NCBI RefSeq assembly: GCF_014205225.1
Contig: NZ_JACHNB010000001.1
Span: forward strand, 9,715,501 to 9,779,500
Direction of reading: 5' to 3'
DNA length: 64,000 nt
Origin: Actinoplanes octamycinicus
GTDB lineage: Bacteria > Actinomycetota > Actinomycetes > Mycobacteriales > Micromonosporaceae
Of this stretch, positions 55,881 to 64,000 are shown one piece after another (position 1 is the first letter of the stretch; each line of letters opens with the position of its first letter). The position numbers and the translations under genes were made by a program. The notes beneath the pieces were generated by a model, which did no database searches, was not told the origin of the DNA, and saw nothing but the letters and a program-made list of their open reading frames with translations.

Positions 55881-56236
55881 GTCCGCACGCTAACCGGCGG
55901 GTCTGACAGATCCGCCGCGCCCGGACCGGGGCGAGGCAGAGCCACGGCGCCCGGCGGGGCGAAGCAGCGGGCTCGGCACAGGGCGAGCTGAGGCAGCGGG
56001 CGCGGCACAGGGAGCTGAGGCACCCGGCGCGGCACAAGGGACTGAAGCACCCGGCGCGGCACAAGGGCTGAGGCAGCGGACGCGGCACAAAGGCTGAGGC
56101 AGCGGGCGCGGCACAAGGCGAGGTCAGGCAGAAGGCCAGCCGGGCGAAGCACCGGGCACGCGGGCGGCGACAAGACGGCGCGGGGCGGGGCGGCTCGCGT
56201 GTGGGTCGCGGGGGCTGTGGGCGTACCGGAAAAGGG
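55881..56236. other. gene-free gap with a 27-bp repeat array
   Basis: Between the NTF2-like gene and the pheT terminator. Apart from the array at 55975-56120 nothing is recognised. Long open frames here run through the pheT gene antisense or through the array and are rejected. Confidence 0.5.
55975..56120. repeat. 26-29-bp tandem repeat, six copies
   Basis: GGCACA begins units at 55975, 56003, 56030, 56057, 56083 and 56109. The shared core is CTGAGGCAGCGGGCGC or a near variant. Most periods are 26-27 bp. Confidence 0.85.
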
Positions 56237-56268
56237 TGAGGGACCCTCGGCGGGCCGGGGGTCCCTCA
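56237..56268 (-). terminator. terminator of pheST
   Basis: TGAGGGACCC (56237-56246) pairs with GGGTCCCTCA (56259-56268), 28 bases beyond the pheT stop on the minus strand. Confidence 0.8.
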
Positions 56269-56295
56269 GCGGTCGTGCGTGGGCTGGGCGCCGGG

Positions 56296-58764
56296 TCAGG
56301 CGCCGCGCAGGGTGGCGCCGAAGCGGGACGCGGTCAGGGCCACCGCCGCGTCCCGGGCCGCGATGGTCTCCTCCGAGGTGAGGGTGCGGTCCGGGGCGCG
56401 GAAGGTGAGCTTGTAGGCCAGCGACCGCTTGCCCTCGCCGAGCTGCTCCGACTCGTAGACGTCGAAGAGCGCCACCGTCTCCAGCAGCTGCCCCGCGCCC
56501 TCGGCCAGGGTGGCCTGCACCTCGCCGGCCGGGACCGTGCGGTCCAGGACCAGCGCCACGTCGATCAGCGCCGGCGGGAAGGTGGAGATCTTCGGGGCGT
56601 CGACGACCGGGGCGTCCGGCAGGGCGTCCAGGTCGATCTCCATGGCGCTGGTGCGCTTGGGCAGGTCGAGCGCGGCGACCACGGCCGGGTGCAGCTCCCC
56701 CGCGTAGCCGACGACGTCGTCGCCGACCAGGATCGCGGCGCAGCGGCCCGGGTGCCACGGGGCGTGCTCGGCCGCGCGGACCGAGACCAGCGACGCCGGG
56801 ACGCCGGCGGCGCTCAGCGCGATCCGGGCCGCCTCGATCGCGTCGGCCCAGCTCGCCGCCTGGCCCGGACCCCACCAGCCGGCCGGCGCGATGTCGCCGG
56901 CGAGCACCGCGGCCAGGTGCCACGGCTGCGCCGGGACGATCGCGTTGGCCTGCGCCCACTCGTCGGCGGTGGGCCGGCGGTCGACGCCGAGCACCGGCGG
57001 GGCGGTCGCGGTCAGGTGCGGCAGGAACACCGAGCCGGTCTCGAAGAGCGCCAGGTCCCGGTGCCCGCGGCCCAGGTTCCGCTTGAGCGTGCCGAGCAGC
57101 GGGCCGAGCAGGTTGGTCCGCAGCAGCGGCTCCTCCTCGGAGAGCGGGTTGGTCAGCCGGACCGCGCTGCGCCGCGGGTCGTCGGCGGGCAGTCCGAGCT
57201 GGTCCGCGGCGCCGGGCGCGACGAACGGGTAGGACAGCACCTCGACGTACCCGTTCTCGGCCAGCGCGCGGCCGACCGAGCGGTGCCGGCGCTGCGCCGG
57301 GGTGAGGCCCTTGCTGGCCCCGGCCGGCGGCAGCACGCTGGGGATGTCGTTGTAGCCGCCGAGCCGCGCCACCTCCTCGACCAGGTCGATCGGCGCCTGC
57401 AGGTCGGGCCGCCAGCTCGGCGGCACGACGTCGCTGCCGGCCACCGTGCAGCCGACCGAGGTCAGCAGCTCGGCGATCCGGTCCGCCGAGTAGGGCAGGC
57501 CGATGATCCGGGACGGCAGGTCGGCCGGCAGGGTGATCGCGGTGCGCGGCGCGACGTGGTCGATGTCCAGCACCCGCTCGTCGACGGTCCCACCGGCGTG
57601 CTCGGTGAGGATCGCCACCGCTTTCTCCAGCGCGGCCAGCGTGAGCTGCGGGTCGACGCCCCGCTCCCAGCGCTTGGCGGCCTCGCTGAACAGCTTGTGC
57701 CGGCGGGCGGTGCGCCCGACCATGACCGGGTCCCAGTGCGCCGCCTCGAGGAGCACGTCGACCGTGCCCTGCTGCCACTCGCTGGTCTCGCCGCCCATCA
57801 CCGCGGCCAGCGAGATCGGCCCGGCCTCGTCGCAGATCACCATGTCCTCGGCGTCCAGCACGCGGGCGACGCCGTCCAGGGTGGTCAGTTTCTCGCCCGG
57901 GTGGGCGCGCCGCACGGTGAGGCCGCCGCGCAGCCGCTGCAGGTCGAAGACGTGCATCGGCTGACCGAATTCGAGCATCAGGTAGTTGGTGATGTCGACC
58001 GGCAGCGAGATGGCCCGGATGCCGGCCGCGATCAGGCGGCGCTGCATCCACTCGGGCGACTTGGCCGCCGGGTCGATGCCGCGCACCACGCGCGCCGAGA
58101 ACCGGTCACAGCCGACGGTGTCCTCGACGGTGACCGGGTACGGCGGCTCCTCGGTCCGGGTGGAGAACACCACGCGGGCCGGGTCCTGGTACGCCACGCC
58201 GAAGTGCGTCGCCAGCTCCCGGGCGATGCCCCGGACGCTCATCTCGTACCCACGGTCCGGGGTGATCTCCACCTCGACCAGCACGTCGTCCAGGCCGACC
58301 ACCGGGCGCGCGTCGACGCCGGGCGTGGCCGCGCCGGCCGGCAGCACGATGATGCCCTCGTGCTCGTCGGAGACGCCCAGCTCGCGCGCCGAGCAGATCA
58401 TGCCGTGCGAGTTGCGGCCGTACGTCTTCCGCGCCCCGATCGTGAAGCCCCCCGGCAGCTCACCGCCGGGCAGGATCACCACGACCAGGTCGCCCTCGGC
58501 GAAGTTCCGGGCGCCGCAGACGATCTCCTGCGGCACGGCCCGGCCGACGTCCACGGTGCAGAACCGGATCGGCTTCTTGAAGCCGGTCAGCTCCTCGATG
58601 GTCAGCACCCGGCCGACGACCAGGTCGCCCTTGATCGTGGCGGCCTGGTCGACGATCGACTCGACCTCCATGCCGAGGTTGGTCAGCGCCAGGTCGAGCC
58701 GCTCGGCGGTGAGGTCCGCGGGCAGCTCGACGTACTCGCGCAGCCACGACAGTGACGTCTTCAT
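56296..58764 (-). CDS. pheT: phenylalanyl-tRNA synthetase beta subunit
   Basis: 822 residues, usual length for bacterial PheT. Domains in order: an N-terminal B1 region, a tRNA-binding OB fold (about 40-150, VVGRVLTIEELTG, CGARNFAEGDLV), B3/4 (SVRGIARELATHFG), B5 (RIIGLPYSADRIAELL), the catalytic-like core, and the C-terminal anticodon-binding FDX-ACB domain (STFPPALIDVALVL, LTFRAPDRTLTSEE). It starts four bases after pheS ends and forms the (alpha-beta)2 enzyme. Confidence 0.97.
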   Translation of the reverse strand: MKTSLSWLREYVELPADLTAERLDLALTNLGMEVESIVDQAATIKGDLVVGRVLTIEELTGFKKPIRFCTVDVGRAVPQEIVCGARNFAEGDLVVVILPGGELPGGFTIGARKTYGRNSHGMICSARELGVSDEHEGIIVLPAGAATPGVDARPVVGLDDVLVEVEITPDRGYEMSVRGIARELATHFGVAYQDPARVVFSTRTEEPPYPVTVEDTVGCDRFSARVVRGIDPAAKSPEWMQRRLIAAGIRAISLPVDITNYLMLEFGQPMHVFDLQRLRGGLTVRRAHPGEKLTTLDGVARVLDAEDMVICDEAGPISLAAVMGGETSEWQQGTVDVLLEAAHWDPVMVGRTARRHKLFSEAAKRWERGVDPQLTLAALEKAVAILTEHAGGTVDERVLDIDHVAPRTAITLPADLPSRIIGLPYSADRIAELLTSVGCTVAGSDVVPPSWRPDLQAPIDLVEEVARLGGYNDIPSVLPPAGASKGLTPAQRRHRSVGRALAENGYVEVLSYPFVAPGAADQLGLPADDPRRSAVRLTNPLSEEEPLLRTNLLGPLLGTLKRNLGRGHRDLALFETGSVFLPHLTATAPPVLGVDRRPTADEWAQANAIVPAQPWHLAAVLAGDIAPAGWWGPGQAASWADAIEAARIALSAAGVPASLVSVRAAEHAPWHPGRCAAILVGDDVVGYAGELHPAVVAALDLPKRTSAMEIDLDALPDAPVVDAPKISTFPPALIDVALVLDRTVPAGEVQATLAEGAGQLLETVALFDVYESEQLGEGKRSLAYKLTFRAPDRTLTSEETIAARDAAVALTASRFGATLRGA

Positions 58765-58768
58765 CGCG

Positions 58769-59905
<1,137 letters not shown>

Positions 59906-59985
59906 TCAGCGAAGTTCGCGCAGGAGAGTCAGATCCGGCGCCCGCGACCAGCGGGCCGGATAAACAGTGACCTCGGACCTGACAT

Positions 59986-60018
59986 GGGGCCCAGCATAGC
60001 GGCAGGCTGCCGGGCCCC
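59986..60018 (-). terminator. terminator downstream of the TrmH-like gene
   Basis: GGGGCCCAGCA (59986-59996) pairs with TGCCGGGCCCC (60008-60018), 10 of 11 bases. It separates the infC-to-trmH transcript from pheST. Confidence 0.7.
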
Positions 60019-60035
60019 ACGCGCCTATATCCGCG

Positions 60036-60147
60036 GACCGGTACGAACTTCCCGTCGTACGAGCCGCTGTGCAGGGTGAACTGGAGAACGCCGTAGGTGT
60101 CGTTGCACCGCGCGTGGACGACCAGGCGGCCTGGCGCGGAGTCGCCG
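60036..60147 (-). other. possible coding remnant between the TrmH-like gene and pheS
   Basis: In the frame whose codons begin at multiples of three, the minus strand reads SADGDSAPGRLVVHA, then RCNDTYGVLQFTLHSG, then SYDGKFVPV. Third codon positions are almost all G or C, as in real genes here. There is no independent start outside the TrmH-like gene, and the pattern fades after 60036. It may be a decayed gene end. Confidence 0.3.
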
Positions 60148-60921
60148 TCAGCGCTGGGCGCGAGCTGAGGCGTACAGGCAGACCGCGGCCGCGGCGGCCA
60201 GGTTGAGGCTCTCCGCGCCGCCGTAGATCGGCACCCGGACCCGGCGGTCGGCCGCCGTCAGCAGCTCGCCGGGCAGGCCGTGCGCCTCGGAGCCGAACAG
60301 CCAGGCGGTCGGCGCGCTCAGCAGCCCGCCGTCGAGCAGCGCGTCCAGATCGTCCGAGCCGGTGCCGCTGGTCGCCAGCACCTGCAGGCCGGAGTCCTGG
60401 AGCAGGTCCAGCACGTCCAGCGGGGCACGCACCACGTCGACGTGGAACAGCGAGCCGGCCGACGACCGGACGCACTTGCCGTTGTAGGGGTCGACCGCGT
60501 CGCCCGCGAAGATCACCGCCTCGGCGCCGGCCGCGTCCGCGGTACGCAGGATCGTCCCGGCGTTGCCCGGGTCGCGGATCTCGGCGAGCACCGCCACCAG
60601 CTTGGGCCGCTTGCCGAGCGCCTCGGCGATCGGCACGTCGACCTGCTCGCAGAGCGCGACGAGGCCCTGCGGGTGCACGGTCTCGGCGAGCGCCGCGAGC
60701 GCCTCCTCGGTGACCGGGGAGACCTCCGGCGCCTGGACGGTCAGCTCGGCGTGCTTGTCCAGCCCGGCCGGGGTGCCGAACAGCTCCAGCACCACGCCGG
60801 CCGCGAGCGCCTCGCGCACGGCCTGCGGCCCCTCGGCGAGGAAGCGGCGGGCCTGGTCACGGTCCCGGCGCCGCTGCAGGCGGCGAGCGGCGACGATTCT
60901 CGGGGTACGCGGTGTGAACAT
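60148..60921 (-). CDS. TrmH/SpoU-family RNA 2'-O-methyltransferase
   Basis: 257 residues from ATG 60919-60921 (GGAG upstream). N-terminal substrate-binding domain (RRLQRRRDRDQARRFLAEG), then a SPOUT knot with motif 1 AEIRDPGNAGTILRTADAAG, motif 2 LFGSEAHGLPGELL and motif 3 VPIYGGAESLNLAAAAAVCL. Typical partner of infC-rpmI-rplT in actinobacteria. It methylates a ribose in 23S rRNA or tRNA; the exact base is not readable. Confidence 0.94.
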   Translation of the reverse strand: MFTPRTPRIVAARRLQRRRDRDQARRFLAEGPQAVREALAAGVVLELFGTPAGLDKHAELTVQAPEVSPVTEEALAALAETVHPQGLVALCEQVDVPIAEALGKRPKLVAVLAEIRDPGNAGTILRTADAAGAEAVIFAGDAVDPYNGKCVRSSAGSLFHVDVVRAPLDVLDLLQDSGLQVLATSGTGSDDLDALLDGGLLSAPTAWLFGSEAHGLPGELLTAADRRVRVPIYGGAESLNLAAAAAVCLYASARAQR

Positions 60922-60942
60922 GTCTCCGTCTCGGGAAAGGGA

Positions 60943-60970
60943 AACGCCCCCCGATCGCTCGGGGGGCGTT
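60943..60970 (-). terminator. terminator after rplT
   Basis: AACGCCCCCCGA and TCGGGGGGCGTT are perfect 12-bp arms with a TCGC loop, followed on the minus strand by a T/C-rich run (TTTCCCTTTCC). It lies 18 bases past the rplT stop and may attenuate expression into the TrmH-like gene. Confidence 0.88.
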
Positions 60971-60988
60971 CTGCGAAACTGCGCGAAC

Positions 60989-61381
60989 TCAGGCAGCCTG
61001 CGCGGCGGCGCCGCCGGTGCCCTCGGCCGCGACGGCCGCGCGGGCGACCTCGACGATGGCCGCGAACGCGGTCGCGTCGTTGACCGCCAGGTCAGCCAGG
61101 ATCTTGCGGTCGACCTCGACCTCGGCCAGCTTCAGACCCTGGATGAGGCGGTTGTAGGTCATCCCGTTGGCCCGGGCCGCCGCGTTGATACGCGTGATCC
61201 ACAGCTGGCGGAAGTCGCCCTTGCGGTCACGACGGTCGCGGTACGAGTACTGCATCGAGTGCAGCACCTGCTCCTTGGCCTTGCGGTACAGCCGCGAGCG
61301 CTGACCGCGGTAGCCGCTCGCGGTCTCGAGCAGAGTGCGGCGCTTCTTCTGGGCGTTTACCGCCCGCTTGACGCGTGCCAT
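60989..61381 (-). CDS. rplT: 50S ribosomal protein L20
   Basis: 130 residues, slightly longer than the usual 115-120 owing to an Ala/Gly-rich tail ([11 protein letters not shown]). Family start [18 protein letters not shown] with [19 protein letters not shown] and [17 protein letters not shown]. It binds 23S rRNA early in large-subunit assembly. Third gene of infC-rpmI-rplT. Confidence 0.97.
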   Translation of the reverse strand: MARVKRAVNAQKKRRTLLETASGYRGQRSRLYRKAKEQVLHSMQYSYRDRRDRKGDFRQLWITRINAAARANGMTYNRLIQGLKLAEVEVDRKILADLAVNDATAFAAIVEVARAAVAAEGTGGAAAQAA

Positions 61382-61419
61382 TTCCAGAACTCCTTACAGG
61401 GGTACGTGTCAGGCGCGCG

Positions 61420-61614
61420 TCAGCGGCCCAGAAGCTTCTTCACTCGCGCGGTGTCGGCCTTGGCCACCACCACAGTGCCGGTCATCCGGCGGGTAACGTG
61501 GGAGGACTTGTGCTCCAGCAGGTGGCGCTTGCCGGTCTGCTCGCGCACGATCTTGCCCTTGCCGGTGACCTTCACCCGCTTACCCATGCCGGTGTGGCTC
61601 TTCATCTTCGGCAC
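61420..61614 (-). CDS. rpmI: 50S ribosomal protein L35
   Basis: 64 residues from GTG 61612-61614, the standard length. MPKMKSHTGMGKRVKVTG and KRHLLEHKSSHVTRR are diagnostic. GAGG lies eight bases before the GTG. Located between infC and rplT as in nearly all bacteria. Confidence 0.97.
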   Translation of the reverse strand: MPKMKSHTGMGKRVKVTGKGKIVREQTGKRHLLEHKSSHVTRRMTGTVVVAKADTARVKKLLGR

Positions 61615-61672
61615 TTTAGAACGCCTCTTTCATGATCTTTCCGTACGACCGGGGGTCGTGCGGAAAAGCTGT

Positions 61673-62296
61673 CTACTCGGTGGTGTCGGCAGGGTTGGCC
61701 GGCGGCACCTCGGTACCGTCGCCCTCACGCGGCTCACGAGCGGGCTTGCCGCCGGCCGCCGTGGCGGCGACCGCAGCGGCCTTCGTGGCCCGGTGCGGCG
61801 CCAGCACCATGATCATGTTCCGACCGTCCTGCTTCGGGCTGGCCTCCACGAAGCCCAGCTCGGAGATCTCCTCGCTGAGCCGGCGGAGAAGCCGGAAGCC
61901 CAGCTCGGGGCGGCTCTGCTCACGGCCGCGGAACATGATCGTCACCTTGACCTTGTCGCCCGCCTTGAGGAACCGCACCACGTGACCCTTTTTGGTCTCG
62001 TAGTCGTGCGGGTCGATCTTCGGCCGCAGCTTCATTTCCTTGATGACGGTCTGCTGCTGGTTGCGCCGCGCTTCGCGGGCCTTCAGTGCGCTCTCGTACT
62101 TGAACTTGCCGAAGTCCATGAGCTTGCACACCGGCGGCCGGGCCATCGGAGCAACCTCGACCAGGTCCAGGTCCACGTCCGCGGCCAGTTGGAGCGCGCG
62201 CTCGAGCGGCACGATGCCGACCTGCTCACCCTCCGGACCGACCAGACGGACCTCACGAGCCCGGATCTGTTCGTTCACGCGTGGTTCGACGCTGAT
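61673..62296 (-). CDS. infC: translation initiation factor IF-3, probable AUC start codon
   Basis: IF3-N domain ([36 protein letters not shown]), the linker [17 protein letters not shown]3-C domain ([17 protein letters not shown]) and a variable Ala/Pro/Glu tail. I place the start at ATC 62294-62296: GAGGAGG lies four bases upstream and the reading adds [10 protein letters not shown], matching the N-terminus of relatives. The GTG at 62276-62278 would have no ribosome binding site. Rare AUU/AUC starts in infC allow IF-3 to repress its own translation (established in E. coli). Confidence 0.9.
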   Translation of the reverse strand: MSVEPRVNEQIRAREVRLVGPEGEQVGIVPLERALQLAADVDLDLVEVAPMARPPVCKLMDFGKFKYESALKAREARRNQQQTVIKEMKLRPKIDPHDYETKKGHVVRFLKAGDKVKVTIMFRGREQSRPELGFRLLRRLSEEISELGFVEASPKQDGRNMIMVLAPHRATKAAAVAATAAGGKPAREPREGDGTEVPPANPADTTE

Positions 62297-62349
62297 GGGG
62301 CCTCCTCAGAACGTACCTACTTCTGCCAATGTCGGTCGGCCCCGAGTCA

Positions 62350-62421
62350 CCGTCCCGCTGGACCACGGGACGGCCGGGAAAGCAGAAGACCTCGGCAACA
62401 CGTCTGGCGTGCATGCCGAGG
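62350..62421 (-). promoter_or_regulatory. structured 5' leader of infC
   Basis: Two perfect hairpins lie upstream of the start: CCGTCCCG/CGGGACGG (62350-62357, 62366-62373) and CCTCGGCA/TGCCGAGG (62390-62397, 62414-62421), the latter with an inner CACG/CGTG pair. They could be regulatory RNA structure in the infC leader. No published leader class is recognised. Confidence 0.45.
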
Positions 62422-62469
62422 CCCGCTCGACCGGTCATCGGCGTCCCAAGGGAGGACGCACTCCGAACA

Positions 62470-62481
62470 GGGAATATTCCC
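62470..62481. promoter_or_regulatory. palindrome in the infC upstream region
   Basis: GGGAATATTCCC, perfect 12 bp, the most AT-rich point in this region; it may hold the infC -10 element or bind a regulator. Confidence 0.35.
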
Positions 62482-62547
62482 CCGGACGGATGACCGGACC
62501 CGGCCACAGTGAGTGACTCGGGTGGGAACCAGCGGGCTCCTCTTTCG

Positions 62548-62637
62548 CGCCCAGCTCAGAGCTGGGCGTGGTCGACTGCCCGCAAGCTTACCAGGCCCCG
62601 CATCAACCCTGATGCGGGGCCGCATCAGGGTTGATGC
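62548..62637 (-). terminator. hairpins behind the PH-domain gene
   Basis: A 9-bp hairpin at 62548-62568 (GCCCAGCT/AGCTGGGC core), a 9-bp hairpin at 62596-62619 (CCCCGCATC/GATGCGGGG) and an 18-bp perfect hairpin at 62600-62637 with a GG loop. The last two share sequence and exclude each other. They probably end the hisG-PH transcript. Confidence 0.6.
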
Positions 62638-62674
62638 GCAGCCGGAGGTCCGGGTTGATGCGCAGCCGGAGGTC
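62628..62674. repeat. 24-bp direct repeat at the end of the PH-domain gene
   Basis: GGGTTGATGCGCAGCCGGAG followed by GTC occurs at 62628-62650 and again at 62652-62674, with a 24-bp period; the second copy runs into the PH-gene stop codon. Confidence 0.85.
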
Positions 62675-63143
62675 AGGCCTCTTGCGAGGCCGAATGCAAA
62701 GCCCGGAGCTTGCGTACGCCATCCACCGCGTAGTCCTTGTCGACCGCCTGCAGCGCGTGGATCGACACCTGCTCGTCGTCGAGCAGCTCCAGATGCGCCC
62801 AGGCCGAGTTCCGGTCGAAGCGCACCGCGCGCACCACGGTCCACGGCAGGTCGTAGCCGCCCACCACGTTGCGCACGTGCACGCCCTGCTCGTCGGCGCG
62901 GACCCGGGGCCGGCAGAAGGTCAGGATGCCCAGCCCGATCAGGATGCCCAGCCCGATCATGGCGGCCTGGTCACCCCGCTGGAAGCTGCCCGAGCCGACC
63001 TGGCCGGCGTTCTCGAAGCCGGCCTGGCCGTGCAGCCCGAAGCTGAGCACGGTGAAGAAGATCGCGACCGCGGCCGCCACCGGGGCGGCCACCAGGCGGA
63101 TCTTCTTGGGGCGGAACACGACGTCGGTCGTCATGACTGTCAT
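62673..63143 (-). CDS. PH-domain membrane protein
   Basis: 156 residues from ATG 63141-63143; GTG 63146 and ATG 63134 (MTTDVVFRPKK) are alternatives. Two membrane helices (about 18-36 and 63-80) flank a short loop. A C-terminal bacterial PH-like domain (RPRVRADEQGVHVRNVVGGY, PWTVVRAVRFDRNSAW) follows. It overlaps hisG by a shared TGATG/GTGA, a conserved pairing in actinobacteria as far as I recall. Function unknown. Confidence 0.88.
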   Translation of the reverse strand: MTVMTTDVVFRPKKIRLVAAPVAAAVAIFFTVLSFGLHGQAGFENAGQVGSGSFQRGDQAAMIGLGILIGLGILTFCRPRVRADEQGVHVRNVVGGYDLPWTVVRAVRFDRNSAWAHLELLDDEQVSIHALQAVDKDYAVDGVRKLRALHSASQEA

Positions 63144-63985
63144 CACAACCTGCAGTTGGCGATATCGGTTACCAGGATCGCACGCGCGCCGAGCTCGTAC
63201 AGCTCGTCCATCACCCGGTGCACCTGACTGCGCTGGACCATCGCCTGCACGGCGACCCAGCCCTCCCGGTGCAGCGGGGAGACGGTCGGCGACTCGATCC
63301 CCGGGGTCAGCCCGGTGGCCTGCTCCAGCAGGTCGGCCCGGACGTCGTAGGCGAGCATCACGAAGTTGCGGGCGACCAGCACGCCGTTGAGCCGGCGCAG
63401 CAGCTGGGTGGCGGCGGCCGGCGGCTCGGCCTCCCGGCCGATCAGGACGGCCGACGAGCGCATCAGCGGCTCGCCGAGCGTGACCAGGCCGGCCTGGCGC
63501 AGCGTGGCGCCGGTCTCCACCACGTCGGCGATCAGGTCGGCGACGCCGAGCCGGACCGCGTTCTCCACCGCGCCGTCCAGGCGGACCACGTCCGCCTTCA
63601 GCTCGTGCTCGGTCAGGTAACTGCCGACCAGGCCGGGGAAGGCGGTGGCGATCCGCTTCCCGGCGATCTGGTCGACCGAGGTCAGCGTGCCGGCCGGGGC
63701 GGCCCAGCGGAACGTGGCCCCGCCGAAGTTCAGGTCGAGCAGCTCGGAGGCCGGCGCCCCGGAGTCGACCAGCAGGTCGCGGCCGGTGATGCCGAGATCC
63801 AGGTCACCCGAGGCGACGTACGTCGCGATGTCGCGCGGCCGCAGGTAGAAGAACTCGACGTTGTTGGCTTCGTCACGGCAGGCCAGGTCTTTGGGATCGG
63901 TGCGCTGACGGTAGCCGGCGTCCTTCAGCATCTGGGTGGCCGGCGCGGACAGGGTGCCCTTGTTCGGGATGGCGATGCGCAGCAT
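63143..63985 (-). CDS. hisG: ATP phosphoribosyltransferase
   Basis: 280 residues from ATG 63983-63985 with AAGGAG upstream. Long-form HisG: catalytic domains (LRIAIPNKGTL, DLGITGRDLL, and the PRPP-type motif VENAVRLGVADLIADVVETGATLR) plus the C-terminal ACT-like regulatory domain (SPLHREGWVAVQAMV) that senses histidine. First step of histidine synthesis. Other his genes are outside the window. Confidence 0.96.
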   Translation of the reverse strand: MLRIAIPNKGTLSAPATQMLKDAGYRQRTDPKDLACRDEANNVEFFYLRPRDIATYVASGDLDLGITGRDLLVDSGAPASELLDLNFGGATFRWAAPAGTLTSVDQIAGKRIATAFPGLVGSYLTEHELKADVVRLDGAVENAVRLGVADLIADVVETGATLRQAGLVTLGEPLMRSSAVLIGREAEPPAAATQLLRRLNGVLVARNFVMLAYDVRADLLEQATGLTPGIESPTVSPLHREGWVAVQAMVQRSQVHRVMDELYELGARAILVTDIANCRL

Positions 63986-64000
63986 TGACGTGCTCCTTCA

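Noticed and set aside
55823..58051. 742-codon minus-strand frame through pheT and the 27-bp array
   Set aside because: It is a shifted frame of pheT; its translation is Arg/Pro/Ala-rich noise.
56236..58755. 839-codon plus-strand frame opposite pheT
   Set aside because: Antisense shadow of a clear housekeeping gene.

Overview
The window is very GC-rich, has dense genes with strongly G/C-biased third codon positions, many GTG starts and 4-nt start/stop overlaps. It encodes an actinobacterial gene set: ergothioneine egtABCD, MalR-type LacI regulator, GntR/UTRA regulators, DUF6292 and DUF4253. Gene order and protein character fit a filamentous actinomycete, most likely Micromonosporaceae (Actinoplanes-like). 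That placement is an inference from content, not a database match.

Left part (1-7.6 kb): the 3' end of an unrecognised gene, a small antisense-oriented ORF, a frameshifted EAL-domain remnant, a TauE/SafE permease, and an intact HAMP-PAS-GGDEF-EAL cyclic-di-GMP protein. Next come a DUF6292 gene coupled to a GntR/UTRA regulator, a small membrane protein and a second, related GntR/UTRA regulator.

7.6-19.8 kb is a maltodextrin utilisation locus. Divergent malR faces malE-malF-malG, then an intracellular GH13 glucosidase and a 1,806-residue secreted amylase/pullulanase fusion. Heptamer and palindromic operator candidates lie between malR and malE. 19.8-22.3 kb is an odd, repeat-rich stretch with 33-bp, 6-bp, 60-bp and 42-bp tandem repeats around an acetyltransferase and a YCII-like protein that carries one array inside its coding sequence. 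Then come a TIGR01777-type epimerase with a doubled operator and a secreted family-3 pectate lyase with a LacI-type palindrome.

24.8-36.7 kb holds arginine synthesis. argH is divergent from dapE. A tight argC-J-B-D-F-R-(unknown)-G operon has all seven junctions overlapping by 4 nt and an ARG-box-like site in front. The 297-residue unknown protein locked between argR and argG is the most interesting uncharacterised gene here. A two-lobed protein with a Tyr/Pro-rich linker lies just beyond the argG terminator.

36.7-43.4 kb: a hypothetical gene, a 1-kb non-coding stretch with 81-bp and 44-bp direct repeats, then egtA-egtB-egtC-egtD without an adjacent egtE. 43.7-55.9 kb is a mosaic of single genes: GH3 glycosidase, HxlR/methyltransferase pair, two GNATs, SanA-like protein, FAD monooxygenase/TetR pair with a clear shared operator, M28 peptidase, SDR, DUF4253 protein and NTF2-like protein. 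56.3-64 kb is housekeeping, all on the minus strand: hisG and a PH-domain protein, then infC (probable AUC start)-rpmI-rplT-trmH-like, then pheS-pheT. No rRNA, tRNA, CRISPR array, insertion sequence or prophage gene was recognised.
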